From Parachlamydiales bacterium (GTDB lineage: Bacteria > Chlamydiota > Chlamydiia > Chlamydiales > Parachlamydiaceae), in assembly GCA_020051075.1 (NCBI GenBank), contig JAGVJP010000011.1:1-64000 (forward strand): a stretch of DNA of 64,000 nt, given 5' to 3'. Below are positions 7,993 through 17,205 of the stretch, in pieces. A program made the translations under genes and the position numbers. A model generated the notes under the pieces. It saw only the letters and a list, made by a program, of their open reading frames with translations, ran no database searches and was not told the origin of the DNA. Each line of letters begins with the position of its first letter. Position 1 is the first letter of the stretch.

Positions 7993-9384
7993 TATCTGCA
8001 GGCGCTGTTCTAAATCAGCCCTGAAATGGGGATGTAGAGTTTCCTCGAGAGGACTCCCCGCCTTTTCATGATCGAGCAATTTAAGGATCTGATTTCCATA
8101 ATCTCTCAATTCATGCAAAGGGATTGGGATATAACGGATTGTCGTCTCATATTTTCGTTCATAATAATCTTCGAAGAATTTGACAAACAACTTACTCAGC
8201 AGTCCAATCTCAGCATACAGCTCACTTTTCTGCTGCAGCTGTTCAGTTTGTTGGACTTGTAAAATGAATAGCGAAAGTTTTCTGAGCAGATTAGCTTCGG
8301 TCCAAAAGAATATCAGCGTCTCTTCCGGATGAATCCACTTAAAATCAGGAGGAGTATATTGATCCTGATGAAAAGACTTCATCAACTGATATCGACACAA
8401 TTTATAACAGACTGAATAGACGAATAGCTTGATCCCTAAAGAAAGATGAGAGATTTCGAAGTTGGGATTCACGTAGAACATCGGATTCAAAATGGTATCA
8501 CCAAGAATGAGGCGATGCCTCACATCGTAAAAATCGTCTACCCACTTCCAAAAAACCTCGACTGGGCTTCCATATTTCAAATGTAAAAGCGGGCGGAGCT
8601 TGTGTTTAAAATCTGCAGCTGGGCTCTTCTCGTCGATATTGAAGAGCGTTTCGAAACTTGTCGAAAGAAAAATGAGATCTTCTGCTTCAAACAACTCCTC
8701 TGGAAAGGTCAGTCCCTTTTCAAACAAGTTGACAAAACGTTGAAAAAAACGGTCGATAAAATAGCGAATAGATCGGATGATTTTCTTGCTTTCTTGAATC
8801 ACTTGAGAGTCTATGCATGCCGATGGGAGAAAGACATTCGCCAAAGCTTGTCCAAGGGCGGAAAATATTTCTGGATCTGCAGCGTGGATGCATAAAATCT
8901 CTTCTCGGCTTGCTTCTTTAATATGAAGATCCTTCCAATTATCTTTAACCGCAATGAATTCTGAAGAGGCAGGAATGATTTTCCTTAACGAATTGAAGGA
9001 AACAACTTCATTCCCAAAGTATAGATTGCGAAAGAAGCAGGCAAAATAGACCAGATAAAGCGCTTCGATAAGAACAAACTCCTGTTCTTCAGCCGGAATA
9101 TCTTTATGGATCGAGATACAAGTCGTCCCTTCCGGATTCAATCGTACAGTGTCGACGAAGTCTGAAGCCTCTTCGCCCCGTCGCGCTTTTATCTGCGCAA
9201 TGGAATGGATATAGTGTTGGAAATGGATATTGTCGTCAGAATTTAATAAATCCTTAGCATTTGAAGCAGACCAGAAGATCACAGGACCTAAGCGTATCAC
9301 TGTCTCGCTCGCCAGTTCAACAAACGGTAGGCAAGCGTGAAGTTTATAACTCTCCAAATCAATTGAACAAGCGGGTGATGACAT
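7990..9384 (-). CDS. Hypothetical protein with a possible HEPN-like motif
   Basis: A 464-residue, mostly helical soluble protein with no signal peptide. The frame opens at 9399, but the ATG at 9384 is preferred because GGAGGAGACA directly precedes it. Near residues 280-295 the string DDFYDVRHRLILGD resembles the R-x4-6-H-like helix of ApeA/HEPN-type domains, although the usual His-Gly is replaced, so this is only a weak hint. The following minus-strand gene upstream (9438-10418) lies 53 bases away and also encodes a helical unknown; the two probably form an operon. I do not recognise the family and assign no function. Confidence 0.6.
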   Translation of the reverse strand: MSSPACSIDLESYKLHACLPFVELASETVIRLGPVIFWSASNAKDLLNSDDNIHFQHYIHSIAQIKARRGEEASDFVDTVRLNPEGTTCISIHKDIPAEEQEFVLIEALYLVYFACFFRNLYFGNEVVSFNSLRKIIPASSEFIAVKDNWKDLHIKEASREEILCIHAADPEIFSALGQALANVFLPSACIDSQVIQESKKIIRSIRYFIDRFFQRFVNLFEKGLTFPEELFEAEDLIFLSTSFETLFNIDEKSPAADFKHKLRPLLHLKYGSPVEVFWKWVDDFYDVRHRLILGDTILNPMFYVNPNFEISHLSLGIKLFVYSVCYKLCRYQLMKSFHQDQYTPPDFKWIHPEETLIFFWTEANLLRKLSLFILQVQQTEQLQQKSELYAEIGLLSKLFVKFFEDYYERKYETTIRYIPIPLHELRDYGNQILKLLDHEKAGSPLEETLHPHFRADLEQRLQI

Positions 9385-9437
9385 TGTCTCCTCCACCATA
9401 AAATTTTATCTCGCAGTTGCTGGGAGAGGTGCAATTT

Positions 9438-10418
9438 TCATGCCAGACATGAGTGAAGACAATGATCAATGAATAGATTCAAACGGATGTACTCCTCATT
9501 GAATAAATCCTTAGGGCGATTTTCCTTTACATCTTCCTTCTTATTAGAAGACTCCATCAAGAATTTCAACAATGCAGCAACAGCGTAATTTCGTGGATAA
9601 ATTTGAAAATTGACCACTAAATGCTCTATCATTAACCTAGCTTCAACAGCTAATTTGCGAAGTTCGTTTCCTAATCGAGAACGAAGCCGTCTAATAATCC
9701 GTTTGAAATGAAGGACTGTAAATTTGCCAAGATGCAGATTTTCTATTTCATTAATTTGAGAATAGGTCTCATTCAATAGTTCAAGGCGATGCTTAAAGCT
9801 CGCACACCTTTCATAGAAAAATGGGTAGAGATTATCCTCAGTCACAACAATTAATAAGCGGTCGAGAATGAGACAACGAGAAAACTCCTGAGCGAGCAAG
9901 GAGAGGTTTTGGTTGACGATTTCCCGAAAAAGAAAAAACCGCTCTTTCCGACTGAGCTCTTTTTTCTTAACATGCTCATGATGGCTATAAGCAAAAATTA
10001 GGTAGGCTAGACGGCGGAGCAATAAGAGTTCAACTTCGATTTGTGCAATCTCACCTTCAAGGCGATCAGATTCACTGATGTTTTTTAAGCTCTCCAATTT
10101 TTCTAATTTCATGTAGAATTCAGCCAACCTTTGAGTCAAAGTTGGAGGGTCTTCTAATAGGATCCGATGCAGCTGTGCAAGGAGGTGATCGATCGCAATG
10201 GAAAAATCGTTTTGATTGAGGTGCGTTTGAAACCAAAACATGATTTTTTTCCAAACATTCGATTGAGACGACAATGTCCGTATGCGATGGCAACAACCAG
10301 AAGAGTCTTCCATGAGTGTTTCATCCTCTTCGAGAGGTTGGCGGATGATATCTTCAATTTCTGCTTTATCGCCGTAGATATTTAGGGGGTTCCAGTGGGA
10401 AAAAAAATATGAAAGCAT
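9438..10418 (-). CDS. Hypothetical helical protein
   Basis: A 326-residue protein rich in Leu, Glu, Arg and Lys, with long amphipathic helices, for example around residues 95-135 (LTQRLAEFYMKLEKLESL) and 215-265 (HFKRIIRRLRSRLGNELRKLA). It has no signal peptide or clear membrane segment. An AGAGG-like site precedes the ATG. It is probably co-transcribed with the next unknown gene at 7990-9384; both are large helical proteins of similar codon use. No family is recognised. Coiled-coil character could reflect a structural or effector role, but this cannot be decided here. Confidence 0.6.
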   Translation of the reverse strand: MLSYFFSHWNPLNIYGDKAEIEDIIRQPLEEDETLMEDSSGCCHRIRTLSSQSNVWKKIMFWFQTHLNQNDFSIAIDHLLAQLHRILLEDPPTLTQRLAEFYMKLEKLESLKNISESDRLEGEIAQIEVELLLLRRLAYLIFAYSHHEHVKKKELSRKERFFLFREIVNQNLSLLAQEFSRCLILDRLLIVVTEDNLYPFFYERCASFKHRLELLNETYSQINEIENLHLGKFTVLHFKRIIRRLRSRLGNELRKLAVEARLMIEHLVVNFQIYPRNYAVAALLKFLMESSNKKEDVKENRPKDLFNEEYIRLNLFIDHCLHSCLA

Positions 10419-10486
10419 AATAAACCTCTTCCAGCAACTAAAGCTACTTTTACGTTACCAAGTGAATGTTATTCTTTTATTAACAA

Positions 10487-10789
10487 ATGGTATTTAATAT
10501 GACAATTCAAATAAAAATCTTTATCGGTTATTCTATCGACAAACCCATGCGGCTGCATCTCGAAAAAAGTACAGCTTGGAAAGAAGACAAAGTCACCAAC
10601 CAGCTCCTATTGACGGAGATCCGATTTCATGAGAAAGATTATATTGGGATTTATCTACCCAATTGCGCGGACACCCCTCTGATCGAAGAAAAAGAAAAAG
10701 AGATCAGAACTCTATTGCAACATTATTGCCCGAAACTTATCCTGGCTAAGCAAAACGCCTTTATATTTCCGCAAATCTTCCTCGGATGA
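10487..10789 (+). CDS. Hypothetical small protein
   Basis: A 100-residue soluble protein; an internal ATG at 10499 (MTIQIKIFIGYS) is an equally good start, and neither has a strong ribosome-binding site. Alternating hydrophobic stretches (IKIFIGYS, DYIGIYLPN) suggest a small alpha/beta fold. It ends four bases before the HEAT-like gene at 10794, so the two are probably co-transcribed. It is divergent from the gene at 9438-10418. No family is recognised. Confidence 0.6.
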   Translation: MVFNMTIQIKIFIGYSIDKPMRLHLEKSTAWKEDKVTNQLLLTEIRFHEKDYIGIYLPNCADTPLIEEKEKEIRTLLQHYCPKLILAKQNAFIFPQIFLG

Positions 10790-10793
10790 CACA

Positions 10794-12455
10794 ATGCTGA
10801 AACACATGATTTTCATCATCGCACTTATGATCCAATCACAGGGATTTGGGATTGCCCAGCCAGGCCTTCTCATGTTTCAAATTCAGCAGGGGGAGTCTGA
10901 ACGTGCTCTGAAGCTTTATCAAGAATCTTATACAGCAACTGGAGTCCATGACTTCGAACTGCTGCACCAGATTGGACTTGCATTGTTAGATTATGGATAC
11001 AGACAAAAAGATCCGGAGTCGCAATTATTTGCTCTCTTTGGCGCAAGTGTTTCCGCTCATGAAGATGCCTATTACATTTTGGAAGAATGTACAAAAAGCC
11101 GCTTTGAGCCAATCCAGTTAATCGCTCTGCAAGCATTGGCCAAGTTTCAGACAGAAAAAGCCGACCTCCTTCTCATGCATGCTTTAGGAAGCCCTTCCCT
11201 TGCCGTCCGATACGAAGCTGTTAAACTGCTATGCAAAAAAAAGCACTTGCAAGCCACAGCTCAGGCGGCCTCGCTGCTCTATAAATCAAAAAAAATGTTC
11301 TGGCCGATTTATCCACCTCTTTTTGCCATGATAGGCGATGAACAATCGACTCGCATCTTGAGGAAACTGCTGACCGATCCTTCTGATAAGGTCCATCTAT
11401 CCGCCATCCTCAGTATCGCCAAGTATGGACGGGATGACTTGATCCCGCAAATTCGACAACTCTCTTCCCAATCTAATTATGTTCAGCAAGAAGCTTGTGC
11501 TTTTACCCTCGGCCAACTGAAAGATGAAGATTCTATTCCCCTATTACAGCGAATTGCTCATTCTTCGCATGCAACCACTGCTCTTGCGGCTGACATCGCC
11601 CTTTACCAATTGGGAAATGCTCCCTCCATCAAAGAAATCGAGAAAAAAGCTGAGCAAGGAAACCTATTTGCCATTCGTGCGCTAGGCGAATTTCCGGAAC
11701 ACCACCAAGTGCTGCTTTCTCTGCTGACTCGCCCTGATCTGCAGGTGCGTTATAATGTCATCGTCTCCCTTCTCAGGCAACATCACCCCAAAGGATTAGA
11801 GCTGATCAGTGAATTGATTGTGAAAGATAGAAGAGACCTTGCCTTCACTGTGCAGACGTCGCCAGGCATGACGATGAAGGCGATCAAAGGAACCTCATCA
11901 TCGAGTCAGATTCTCAAGAAAGATATTGGAGCCTTTGTTGAAAACCTCGAATTTAAACAGATGCTGCTTGAAGAGATAAGTTTGCAATCAGAAGAAAGCC
12001 TCATCGCGATTGCAGACAGAATTTTTCAGCGCCAGCAGAATGAGCTCGTTCCCCTCACGACTCACCTGCTTGAAGAACTTGGAACAGACCGGGCGATCCG
12101 CTGTCTGAAGAATCATCAACAGCAGTTGGGAGCGCCTCTGATCAGAAACTACTGTAATTTAGCCTTGTATCACCTGAAGGAACCAGGGGTTTACGGAGAA
12201 CAACTCGCACAATGGGTGAAACAACAAAGCCAAACACAACTCATCCAGCTGAAGCCTGGCGACCCTTGGGATTTAGATAGAGAATATTACACATTGACAG
12301 AAGCAGAGACTTCCCATCTTCTCATTGAAGCTGTACAGGCCTTTGCCGATAATCAAGATAGTCTAGGCATTGATGCCCTGATCGAAGCCATTGCATCGGG
12401 AAATCCAAAAAATCGCTATGCTTTAGCAGGATTACTCCTCAGAGCAACGCTGTAG
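10794..12455 (+). CDS. Exported HEAT-repeat-like protein
   Basis: The 553-residue protein opens with a hydrophobic export segment (MIFIIALMIQSQGFGIAQP) and then consists of repeated helical pairs typical of HEAT or PBS-lyase-like repeats, for example PIQLIALQALAKF, PSLAVRYEAVKLLCKK, DKVHLSAILSIAKYG and NYVQQEACAFTLGQLKDEDSIPLLQ units at 30-35 residue spacing across about residues 90-340. Such repeats form protein-binding solenoids. It lies directly behind a small unknown gene. The last 251 bases (12206-12456) are duplicated at 14084-14334 with 94% identity on the far side of an inserted gene, so the 3' end may have been replaced when that gene arrived. Confidence 0.8.
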   Translation: MLKHMIFIIALMIQSQGFGIAQPGLLMFQIQQGESERALKLYQESYTATGVHDFELLHQIGLALLDYGYRQKDPESQLFALFGASVSAHEDAYYILEECTKSRFEPIQLIALQALAKFQTEKADLLLMHALGSPSLAVRYEAVKLLCKKKHLQATAQAASLLYKSKKMFWPIYPPLFAMIGDEQSTRILRKLLTDPSDKVHLSAILSIAKYGRDDLIPQIRQLSSQSNYVQQEACAFTLGQLKDEDSIPLLQRIAHSSHATTALAADIALYQLGNAPSIKEIEKKAEQGNLFAIRALGEFPEHHQVLLSLLTRPDLQVRYNVIVSLLRQHHPKGLELISELIVKDRRDLAFTVQTSPGMTMKAIKGTSSSSQILKKDIGAFVENLEFKQMLLEEISLQSEESLIAIADRIFQRQQNELVPLTTHLLEELGTDRAIRCLKNHQQQLGAPLIRNYCNLALYHLKEPGVYGEQLAQWVKQQSQTQLIQLKPGDPWDLDREYYTLTEAETSHLLIEAVQAFADNQDSLGIDALIEAIASGNPKNRYALAGLLLRATL

Positions 12456-12456
12456 A
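12206..12456 (+). repeat. Proximal copy of duplicated HEAT-gene 3' end
   Basis: This 251-base segment, from CGCACAATGG to just after the stop codon, matches 14084-14334 without gaps and with 15 mismatches that I counted. The match stops abruptly at both ends. The copies are direct repeats flanking a 1.6-kb segment that carries the AlbA_2-type gene. Confidence 0.95.
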
Positions 12457-12574
12457 GATCTCCCCTTTTTTTAACGCAAAGAAGCAAAAGAGGCGCAAAG
12501 AGGGGATGAGGGAAACCAAATATGTTTCGTTTTTAAATGGAGCGACGTCAACAATTACCTAAATTTTATCCTTA

Positions 12575-13963
12575 TCACCTGATCCGTTGCCAAACGATGG
12601 CTCTCCCTTTACCCTTTGACATCAAATAACCCAAATTGCTTAAGAGAGCCAAATCATATCGCAAGGATCTTTCAGAAATGCAAACAAGGAGCTTTTCCAT
12701 AATTTGCCTAAAAGGGAGGCTCTCCCCAATTGCAAGTGTATTTAAAATAGCCGTTTGCCTTGGCAATAAATCCCCCGCTGAAGGAATTTCTTCTTGTCCT
12801 TCCGATTTTAAAACCGTTGTTGTATGTGGATAGAAAGTCACGCGTATCGTCGTGCCCAATTCTTGCCATTCTGGTTTTGGATGGCCTCCGGCATCACATG
12901 CCTCCACAATCCTTTTATATCCACTTCCCCACTCTTCCATTAAATCCAGTTCATTAAAAACACGAACAATCACTCGATTACGTACTCTGCTAACACCTGA
13001 TTTTAAATCCTCTAAAGTAAAACCAAACGGAAGCATACCGGGGTTTTGTACTTCTAAACGATTATTAAAAATGGCGATCTGAATGCGTGAGCCTGTAATA
13101 GAATAATCACAATGAGCTAAAGCGTTGATTAGTACTTCTCTAATAGCTATTGGCGGGTATTCTGAAATATTTTTCCGTCGCAGACCGCTGATTTCAGCAG
13201 ATAAGCGTGTATTGCGCATAATAAATTTTGGCACAGCATCTACTGCATCTAAAACCGATCCCTCTACTTCATGTCGATCAACTATTTCTGTCTTATCATC
13301 CCCTCTAAACCTCGCACAACTTACCCTGGCATCAGGAAAAAACTGTTGCCGCACATCTTGTTTGCCGAAAAGAATAAGTCCTCCAATAGATGGAACTATT
13401 TTATTGGCAGCCTTTACGAGGATACCAAGCGAAAGAAGTTTTTTTTCATCTAAGTTTCTCCCCACTTGCCGAAAGATTTTTTTGGCTCTATCCAACTCCA
13501 AATCCTGCGGTGATAACTCGCGCATTGACTGTTCATCAAAAGAAGAATGTAAAACCGTGCGTTGCATCTCGGCAAGCAATTCAGCCCCTGCAGGACGACT
13601 TGTAGACCCTAATCGAATATATACTCCGTTGGGAATCCCACTCTTTTTCAGATAAAAGGGGCCCCTCCAATGAGCCACTTTAACGACAAGAAGATGTTTA
13701 CCATCTAGGGTGGTTATTTCAATTTCGGGAAATACAGGAGGGTGGATGCTATCAGCTATCGCATTAGCCAATTTTTCCTCCGCTTTAAAAACATCTTCAA
13801 CCCCAATAAGTTCACCATTCGGGGCGCGGCCAACAATGAGCGTCCCACCAGCTGTGTTTGCAAAAGCTATAATGGTCTTAAGAATAGGTCCTAGAGAGGA
13901 AAGATCACTTTTAAATTCCAAAGTTTTTGACTCTGCTTGTTCTATGAACCTTTCAATTTCCAT
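12575..13963 (-). CDS. AlbA_2-domain ATP-binding regulator (Schlafen/RecG-like)
   Basis: The 462-residue protein begins with an AlbA_2 domain (about 1-140), recognisable from the starting ESKTLEFKSDLS and IIAFANTAGGTLIVGRAPNGELIG, followed near 250-370 by the ATPase-like block REVLINALAHCDYSITGSRIQ, NPGMLPFGFT and EEWGSGYKRIVEAC, and a C-terminal winged helix. Proteins of this kind are annotated as AAA-4 or RecG-like transcriptional regulators and are common in accessory DNA. Its start lies 34 bases from a cluster of TGCAGGATT repeats that may be its operator. It is inserted antisense to its surroundings, between two copies of the HEAT-gene 3' end. Confidence 0.88.
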   Translation of the reverse strand: MEIERFIEQAESKTLEFKSDLSSLGPILKTIIAFANTAGGTLIVGRAPNGELIGVEDVFKAEEKLANAIADSIHPPVFPEIEITTLDGKHLLVVKVAHWRGPFYLKKSGIPNGVYIRLGSTSRPAGAELLAEMQRTVLHSSFDEQSMRELSPQDLELDRAKKIFRQVGRNLDEKKLLSLGILVKAANKIVPSIGGLILFGKQDVRQQFFPDARVSCARFRGDDKTEIVDRHEVEGSVLDAVDAVPKFIMRNTRLSAEISGLRRKNISEYPPIAIREVLINALAHCDYSITGSRIQIAIFNNRLEVQNPGMLPFGFTLEDLKSGVSRVRNRVIVRVFNELDLMEEWGSGYKRIVEACDAGGHPKPEWQELGTTIRVTFYPHTTTVLKSEGQEEIPSAGDLLPRQTAILNTLAIGESLPFRQIMEKLLVCISERSLRYDLALLSNLGYLMSKGKGRAIVWQRIR

Positions 13964-13997
13964 TTCCTATCCCTGAATATCAGTTCCGTTTCAATAT

Positions 13998-14053
13998 AAT
14001 CCTGCAAAATCCTGCAAAATCCTGCAAGGTAAATCTCGTGATTTTGCAGGATT
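13998..14053. promoter_or_regulatory. Repeated AATCCTGCAAA sites, probable operator
   Basis: Three direct 10-base repeats (CCTGCAAAAT twice, then CCTGCAAGGT) are followed ten bases later by the inverted copy GATTTTGCAGGATT. The array lies 35 bases upstream of the AlbA_2-type gene, in its promoter region, and looks like a binding site for that protein (autoregulation) or an element end. Function is inferred from position only. Confidence 0.75.
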
Positions 14054-14083
14054 AGACAATAAAACCACAAAATCCTTCATCCG

Positions 14084-14333
14084 CGCACAATGGATGAAAC
14101 AACAAAGCCAAACACAACTCATCCAGTTTAAATCTGGCGACCCTTGGGATTTAGATAGAGAATATTATACATTGACAAAAGCAGAGGCCTCCCATCTTCT
14201 CATTGAAGCTGTTCAGGCCTTTGCCGACAATCAAGATAGTCTGGGCATTGATGCCCTGATCGAAGCCATTGCCTCGGGAAATCCGGAAAATCGCTATGCT
14301 TTAGCAGGATTACTCCTCAGAGCAACGCTGTAG
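14084..14333 (+). pseudogene. Duplicated C-terminal fragment of the HEAT-like gene
   Basis: An open frame of about 80 codons repeats the last 83 residues of the HEAT-like protein, ending at the same stop codon, with changes such as LKPGD to FKSGD and TEAETS to TKAEAS. It has no upstream ribosome-binding site and no N-terminal signal, so it is probably not translated on its own. It may be the original gene end displaced by the inserted cassette, or an end brought in by it. The 15 differences, at both silent and replacement sites, mean the copies have diverged or came from different sources. Confidence 0.85.
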
Positions 14334-14334
14334 A

Positions 14335-14568
14335 TTAAGGTTGGTTGTTTGGTCGCTGTGCAGTCTGAAAATGGTATCCACTCATGCGGATACAAAGAAC
14401 CATAATTATCCCAGCTAGCCACTCCAAAGATGATGATAAACCAGATCTCACTCGACCAAAGAGAGCGCATTGATAGGCCCGACTTGGCGTCGCGCTAATT
14501 CCAGAATCACCGTTAACTATTTGTGGTTGATTTTGAGTATTTCTTCCAACTTTATTAAAACAACACAT
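14335..14568 (-). CDS. Small hypothetical membrane protein
   Basis: A 77-residue frame starting MCCFNKVGRN with AAGGAG six bases ahead of the ATG. A single hydrophobic segment (LEWLAGIIMVLCIRM) lies near residues 43-60; the rest is polar. A frame 12 codons longer exists but lacks a good site. It ends immediately beside the duplicated HEAT fragment and has no recognisable relatives. The good ribosome-binding site is the main reason to call it real. Confidence 0.45.
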   Translation of the reverse strand: MCCFNKVGRNTQNQPQIVNGDSGISATPSRAYQCALFGRVRSGLSSSLEWLAGIIMVLCIRMSGYHFQTAQRPNNQP

Positions 14569-14695
14569 AATAACTCCTTGATTAATAATTAGAAAGTTTA
14601 ACAAAATTATTAATTAATAGTCAAGTTAATAAGACGTTGAACAAAACAATAATAAATTAATTAAATTACCATAAACATAATTACATAATTCTAAA

Positions 14696-14876
14696 TAGAC
14701 TTTATGGACTTTATGGACTTTATGGACTTTATGGACTTTATGGACTATATGGACGGATATGGACTTTATGGACGCATATGGACAAATATGGACGGATACA
14801 GACATGTTTTCTAGTTAATCAATCTGATTTTCGTCTATTTTTGTCCATAAAGTCCATATCCGTCCATATAGTCCAT
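14696..14876. repeat. ATGGACTTT short-word inverted repeat
   Basis: About ten tandem copies of the word ATGGACTTT and variants (ATGGACGCAT, ATGGACAAAT) at 14696-14805 face complementary words (GTCCATAAAGTCCATATCCG) at 14842-14876. The two can form a long imperfect hairpin. With its AT-rich surroundings it fills the 419-bp gap (14569-14987) before the LptD-like gene. The same word appears in the outer arms of the repeat at 49085-49432. Confidence 0.85.
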
Positions 14877-14987
14877 TTTGACTTTTGTATTATCCACTGC
14901 CCCTCTCGTGATTAGTTTCTTTTTTGCCTTTTCCCAAAATTAGGGAATCCCCTAAGATGTTTGCATTATTCCGCAAAACATAGATTC

Positions 14988-17147
14988 ATGCACAACATCC
15001 GCTCATCCACTCTCCTCTTCCTCGTTTTTTTTTCTGTGCTCTTGACCACGATTTTCCCTTCGACTCTATTTTCAGATGAACCCGAGGAGGAAAAATCTGA
15101 TGAAGGGATCATTCTAAATTTGCGAAACCCTACCTACTCAGATGGTGTTCTCGTCACAGATGAGGGAGGCGTCATCACCGGACCAAAGATACGCATCCAA
15201 GCCACACACATCCGCTATAGAAAAAAACAAGAGGGAACAGAGCAGATCATACAACTAGAGGCTGCTGGCTCTTTGATTGTCGAATTTGGAGACTATCTCT
15301 TTGTCGGTGACAAACTCATCTACGACTTCACTAAAGACGAAGGATCCATCTTCAATGGCCGCACTTGTCTTCTCCCATGGATTTTCGGAGGAGAACAGCT
15401 AGATTTACTGGCAGATGGGAGTTATGTCATTTTCAATGGATATGCCACAACTTCTGAAAACGAGATCCCTGACTGGGGAGTGTATTCTTCCCACCTCATC
15501 ATCGATCAAGACCGGCACCTCCAAGCCAGTCAAGTGCGGGTGAAATTCCTCTCCTACCCAATTTTATGGATTCCATCCCTGCGAGCCAACCTCAACTCAA
15601 TCTTTGACACCCCTATCCGCTATCGCTTTCGATGGGGGGGAAGTCAAGGTCCTCGATTCGGCATCCAATATGAACTATTTTCTTGGGAACACTGGAAGAC
15701 CTTTGCACGGTTTGACTATCGGTTGACTAGAGGTCCAGGAGGGGGGCTTGAGACCCGTTATCGCTCACAAGACCATAATACCGAGTTCCATAGCATCAAC
15801 TACCTCGCTAGAGATTCAGCAATTATCCATCCGCATGCTAAAGCCCGCTATCGTTTCGAAGGTTTTTTTCGTAAATCGATGGACCACGACAAAACAAAAA
15901 TTTTATCCTCTTATGATAAAATCAGCGATAAAGACATGCCAGGCGGTTATTACGATGATGATTTTGATTATGCCTTGTCAGAACGTACGCAACTGCTGAT
16001 ACGGAGAGAAGAAAAAGACTGGATTGGAAATTTCTATACCAGGCTACGCCTAAATAGCTTTCAGACAGTTAAACAAGAGCTCCCTAGCCTGACGGTAAAC
16101 TTCAAGCCATTCAGCTTGGGTGAGACTGGCATGATTTTAGAAAACCGGACATATGCCTCCTACCTCGATTTCGAATACTCAAAAAATCTTATCCATTTTA
16201 AAAATTACGCCTCTACTCGGATGGAATATAACCCTACCCTCTACCGTCCCTTCACTATAGGCAGGTTTGCGACGATAACCCCAGAAGTTGAGGGAATCGG
16301 CATTGTCTATGGAAATAGCCCCGAACAAGATACGCAGTGGCTAGCGATGGGAAAGGCAGCTGTGACGTTGACGACACAACTCTATAAGTATTATACCGAA
16401 TATAAACATGTGATCGAGCCCTACATCGCTTATCGCTATTACAGCTCCCCAACTTCTTCGCCACATCAGCATTATATTTTTGATATCGAAGATGGATTAA
16501 CCCGCCTTGATTATCTCGCTATGGGAGTTAAAAATTCTGTTTACGCTAAAACGAGCGATTCTTCCGTATCGAGGATCCTCTCAACGCATCTGTACACTTA
16601 TGCTTTTTTCGATCAGGATAAAATGCAGCAATCGATCCCGCGCATTTATGGTGATGTCGTACTCTTTACTCTTCCAACAGTTCGACAAACCCTTGAAGCA
16701 GCGTGGGATCTCGAACACCACTCCCTCTACCATCTAAACTTCAGAGCGGAATGGACGGTCTCCAGAGATTTAGCTCTTACAGCAGAATACCGACACCGCA
16801 ATGCTTATGACTGGCGTAAAGTAGATAAAGACAACTTTTTCCTCGATGTCTTCCACAGCGAGCGGCGGCTTTTCCATTCAGCCCTCTCAGATCAACGAGA
16901 CACCATCCTGCTCCTCTGCTTTTATCGTTTCCACCCAAACTGGGCCGTAGAAATCTCTGCGCGGCAAGGATGGAACCGGAGGCATGAACCAAAATACCTC
17001 GAGTATGAAATTGACTTGCTAACGACCTTGCAGACTGCATGGAACATCCGCCTATCCCTCGAACACAGAGAAGTCGTCACCCGTTTCGCTATCTATGTCA
17101 ATGTCGGATTGAGACGCCCCGATTATGTCCCGGCAGTCTCTGAGTAA
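14988..17147 (+). CDS. LptD/OstA-like outer-membrane LPS-assembly protein
   Basis: The 719-residue protein has an N-terminal signal peptide (TLLFLVFFSVLLTTIFPSTLFS). An OstA-like N-terminal region (about 60-210) has ITGPKIRIQATHIRYRKK and GDKLIYDFTKDEGSIFNG, reminiscent of LptD/LptA beta-jellyroll repeats. A long C-terminal region of alternating aromatic-rich strands, ending in the short final strands of a beta-barrel, follows. LptD inserts LPS into the outer leaflet of the outer membrane. The first ATG is 14988; an upstream TTG at 14961 is also in frame. It is divergent enough that a different barrel using the OstA fold remains possible. Confidence 0.72.
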   Translation: MHNIRSSTLLFLVFFSVLLTTIFPSTLFSDEPEEEKSDEGIILNLRNPTYSDGVLVTDEGGVITGPKIRIQATHIRYRKKQEGTEQIIQLEAAGSLIVEFGDYLFVGDKLIYDFTKDEGSIFNGRTCLLPWIFGGEQLDLLADGSYVIFNGYATTSENEIPDWGVYSSHLIIDQDRHLQASQVRVKFLSYPILWIPSLRANLNSIFDTPIRYRFRWGGSQGPRFGIQYELFSWEHWKTFARFDYRLTRGPGGGLETRYRSQDHNTEFHSINYLARDSAIIHPHAKARYRFEGFFRKSMDHDKTKILSSYDKISDKDMPGGYYDDDFDYALSERTQLLIRREEKDWIGNFYTRLRLNSFQTVKQELPSLTVNFKPFSLGETGMILENRTYASYLDFEYSKNLIHFKNYASTRMEYNPTLYRPFTIGRFATITPEVEGIGIVYGNSPEQDTQWLAMGKAAVTLTTQLYKYYTEYKHVIEPYIAYRYYSSPTSSPHQHYIFDIEDGLTRLDYLAMGVKNSVYAKTSDSSVSRILSTHLYTYAFFDQDKMQQSIPRIYGDVVLFTLPTVRQTLEAAWDLEHHSLYHLNFRAEWTVSRDLALTAEYRHRNAYDWRKVDKDNFFLDVFHSERRLFHSALSDQRDTILLLCFYRFHPNWAVEISARQGWNRRHEPKYLEYEIDLLTTLQTAWNIRLSLEHREVVTRFAIYVNVGLRRPDYVPAVSE

Positions 17148-17205
17148 CCCATGCCCTTCGTGCCACATTTATCTGTCCCTTGGTGGGGGACTATATCAGT
17201 TTTCA

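Noticed and set aside
13998-14053. Possible CRISPR array
   Set aside because: The repeats are 10 bases in direct contact without spacers, and no cas genes are present; they fit an operator better.
14696-14876. Possible CRISPR or plasmid iterons
   Set aside because: Words are degenerate, without unique spacers, and mirrored downstream; there is no replication protein gene nearby.
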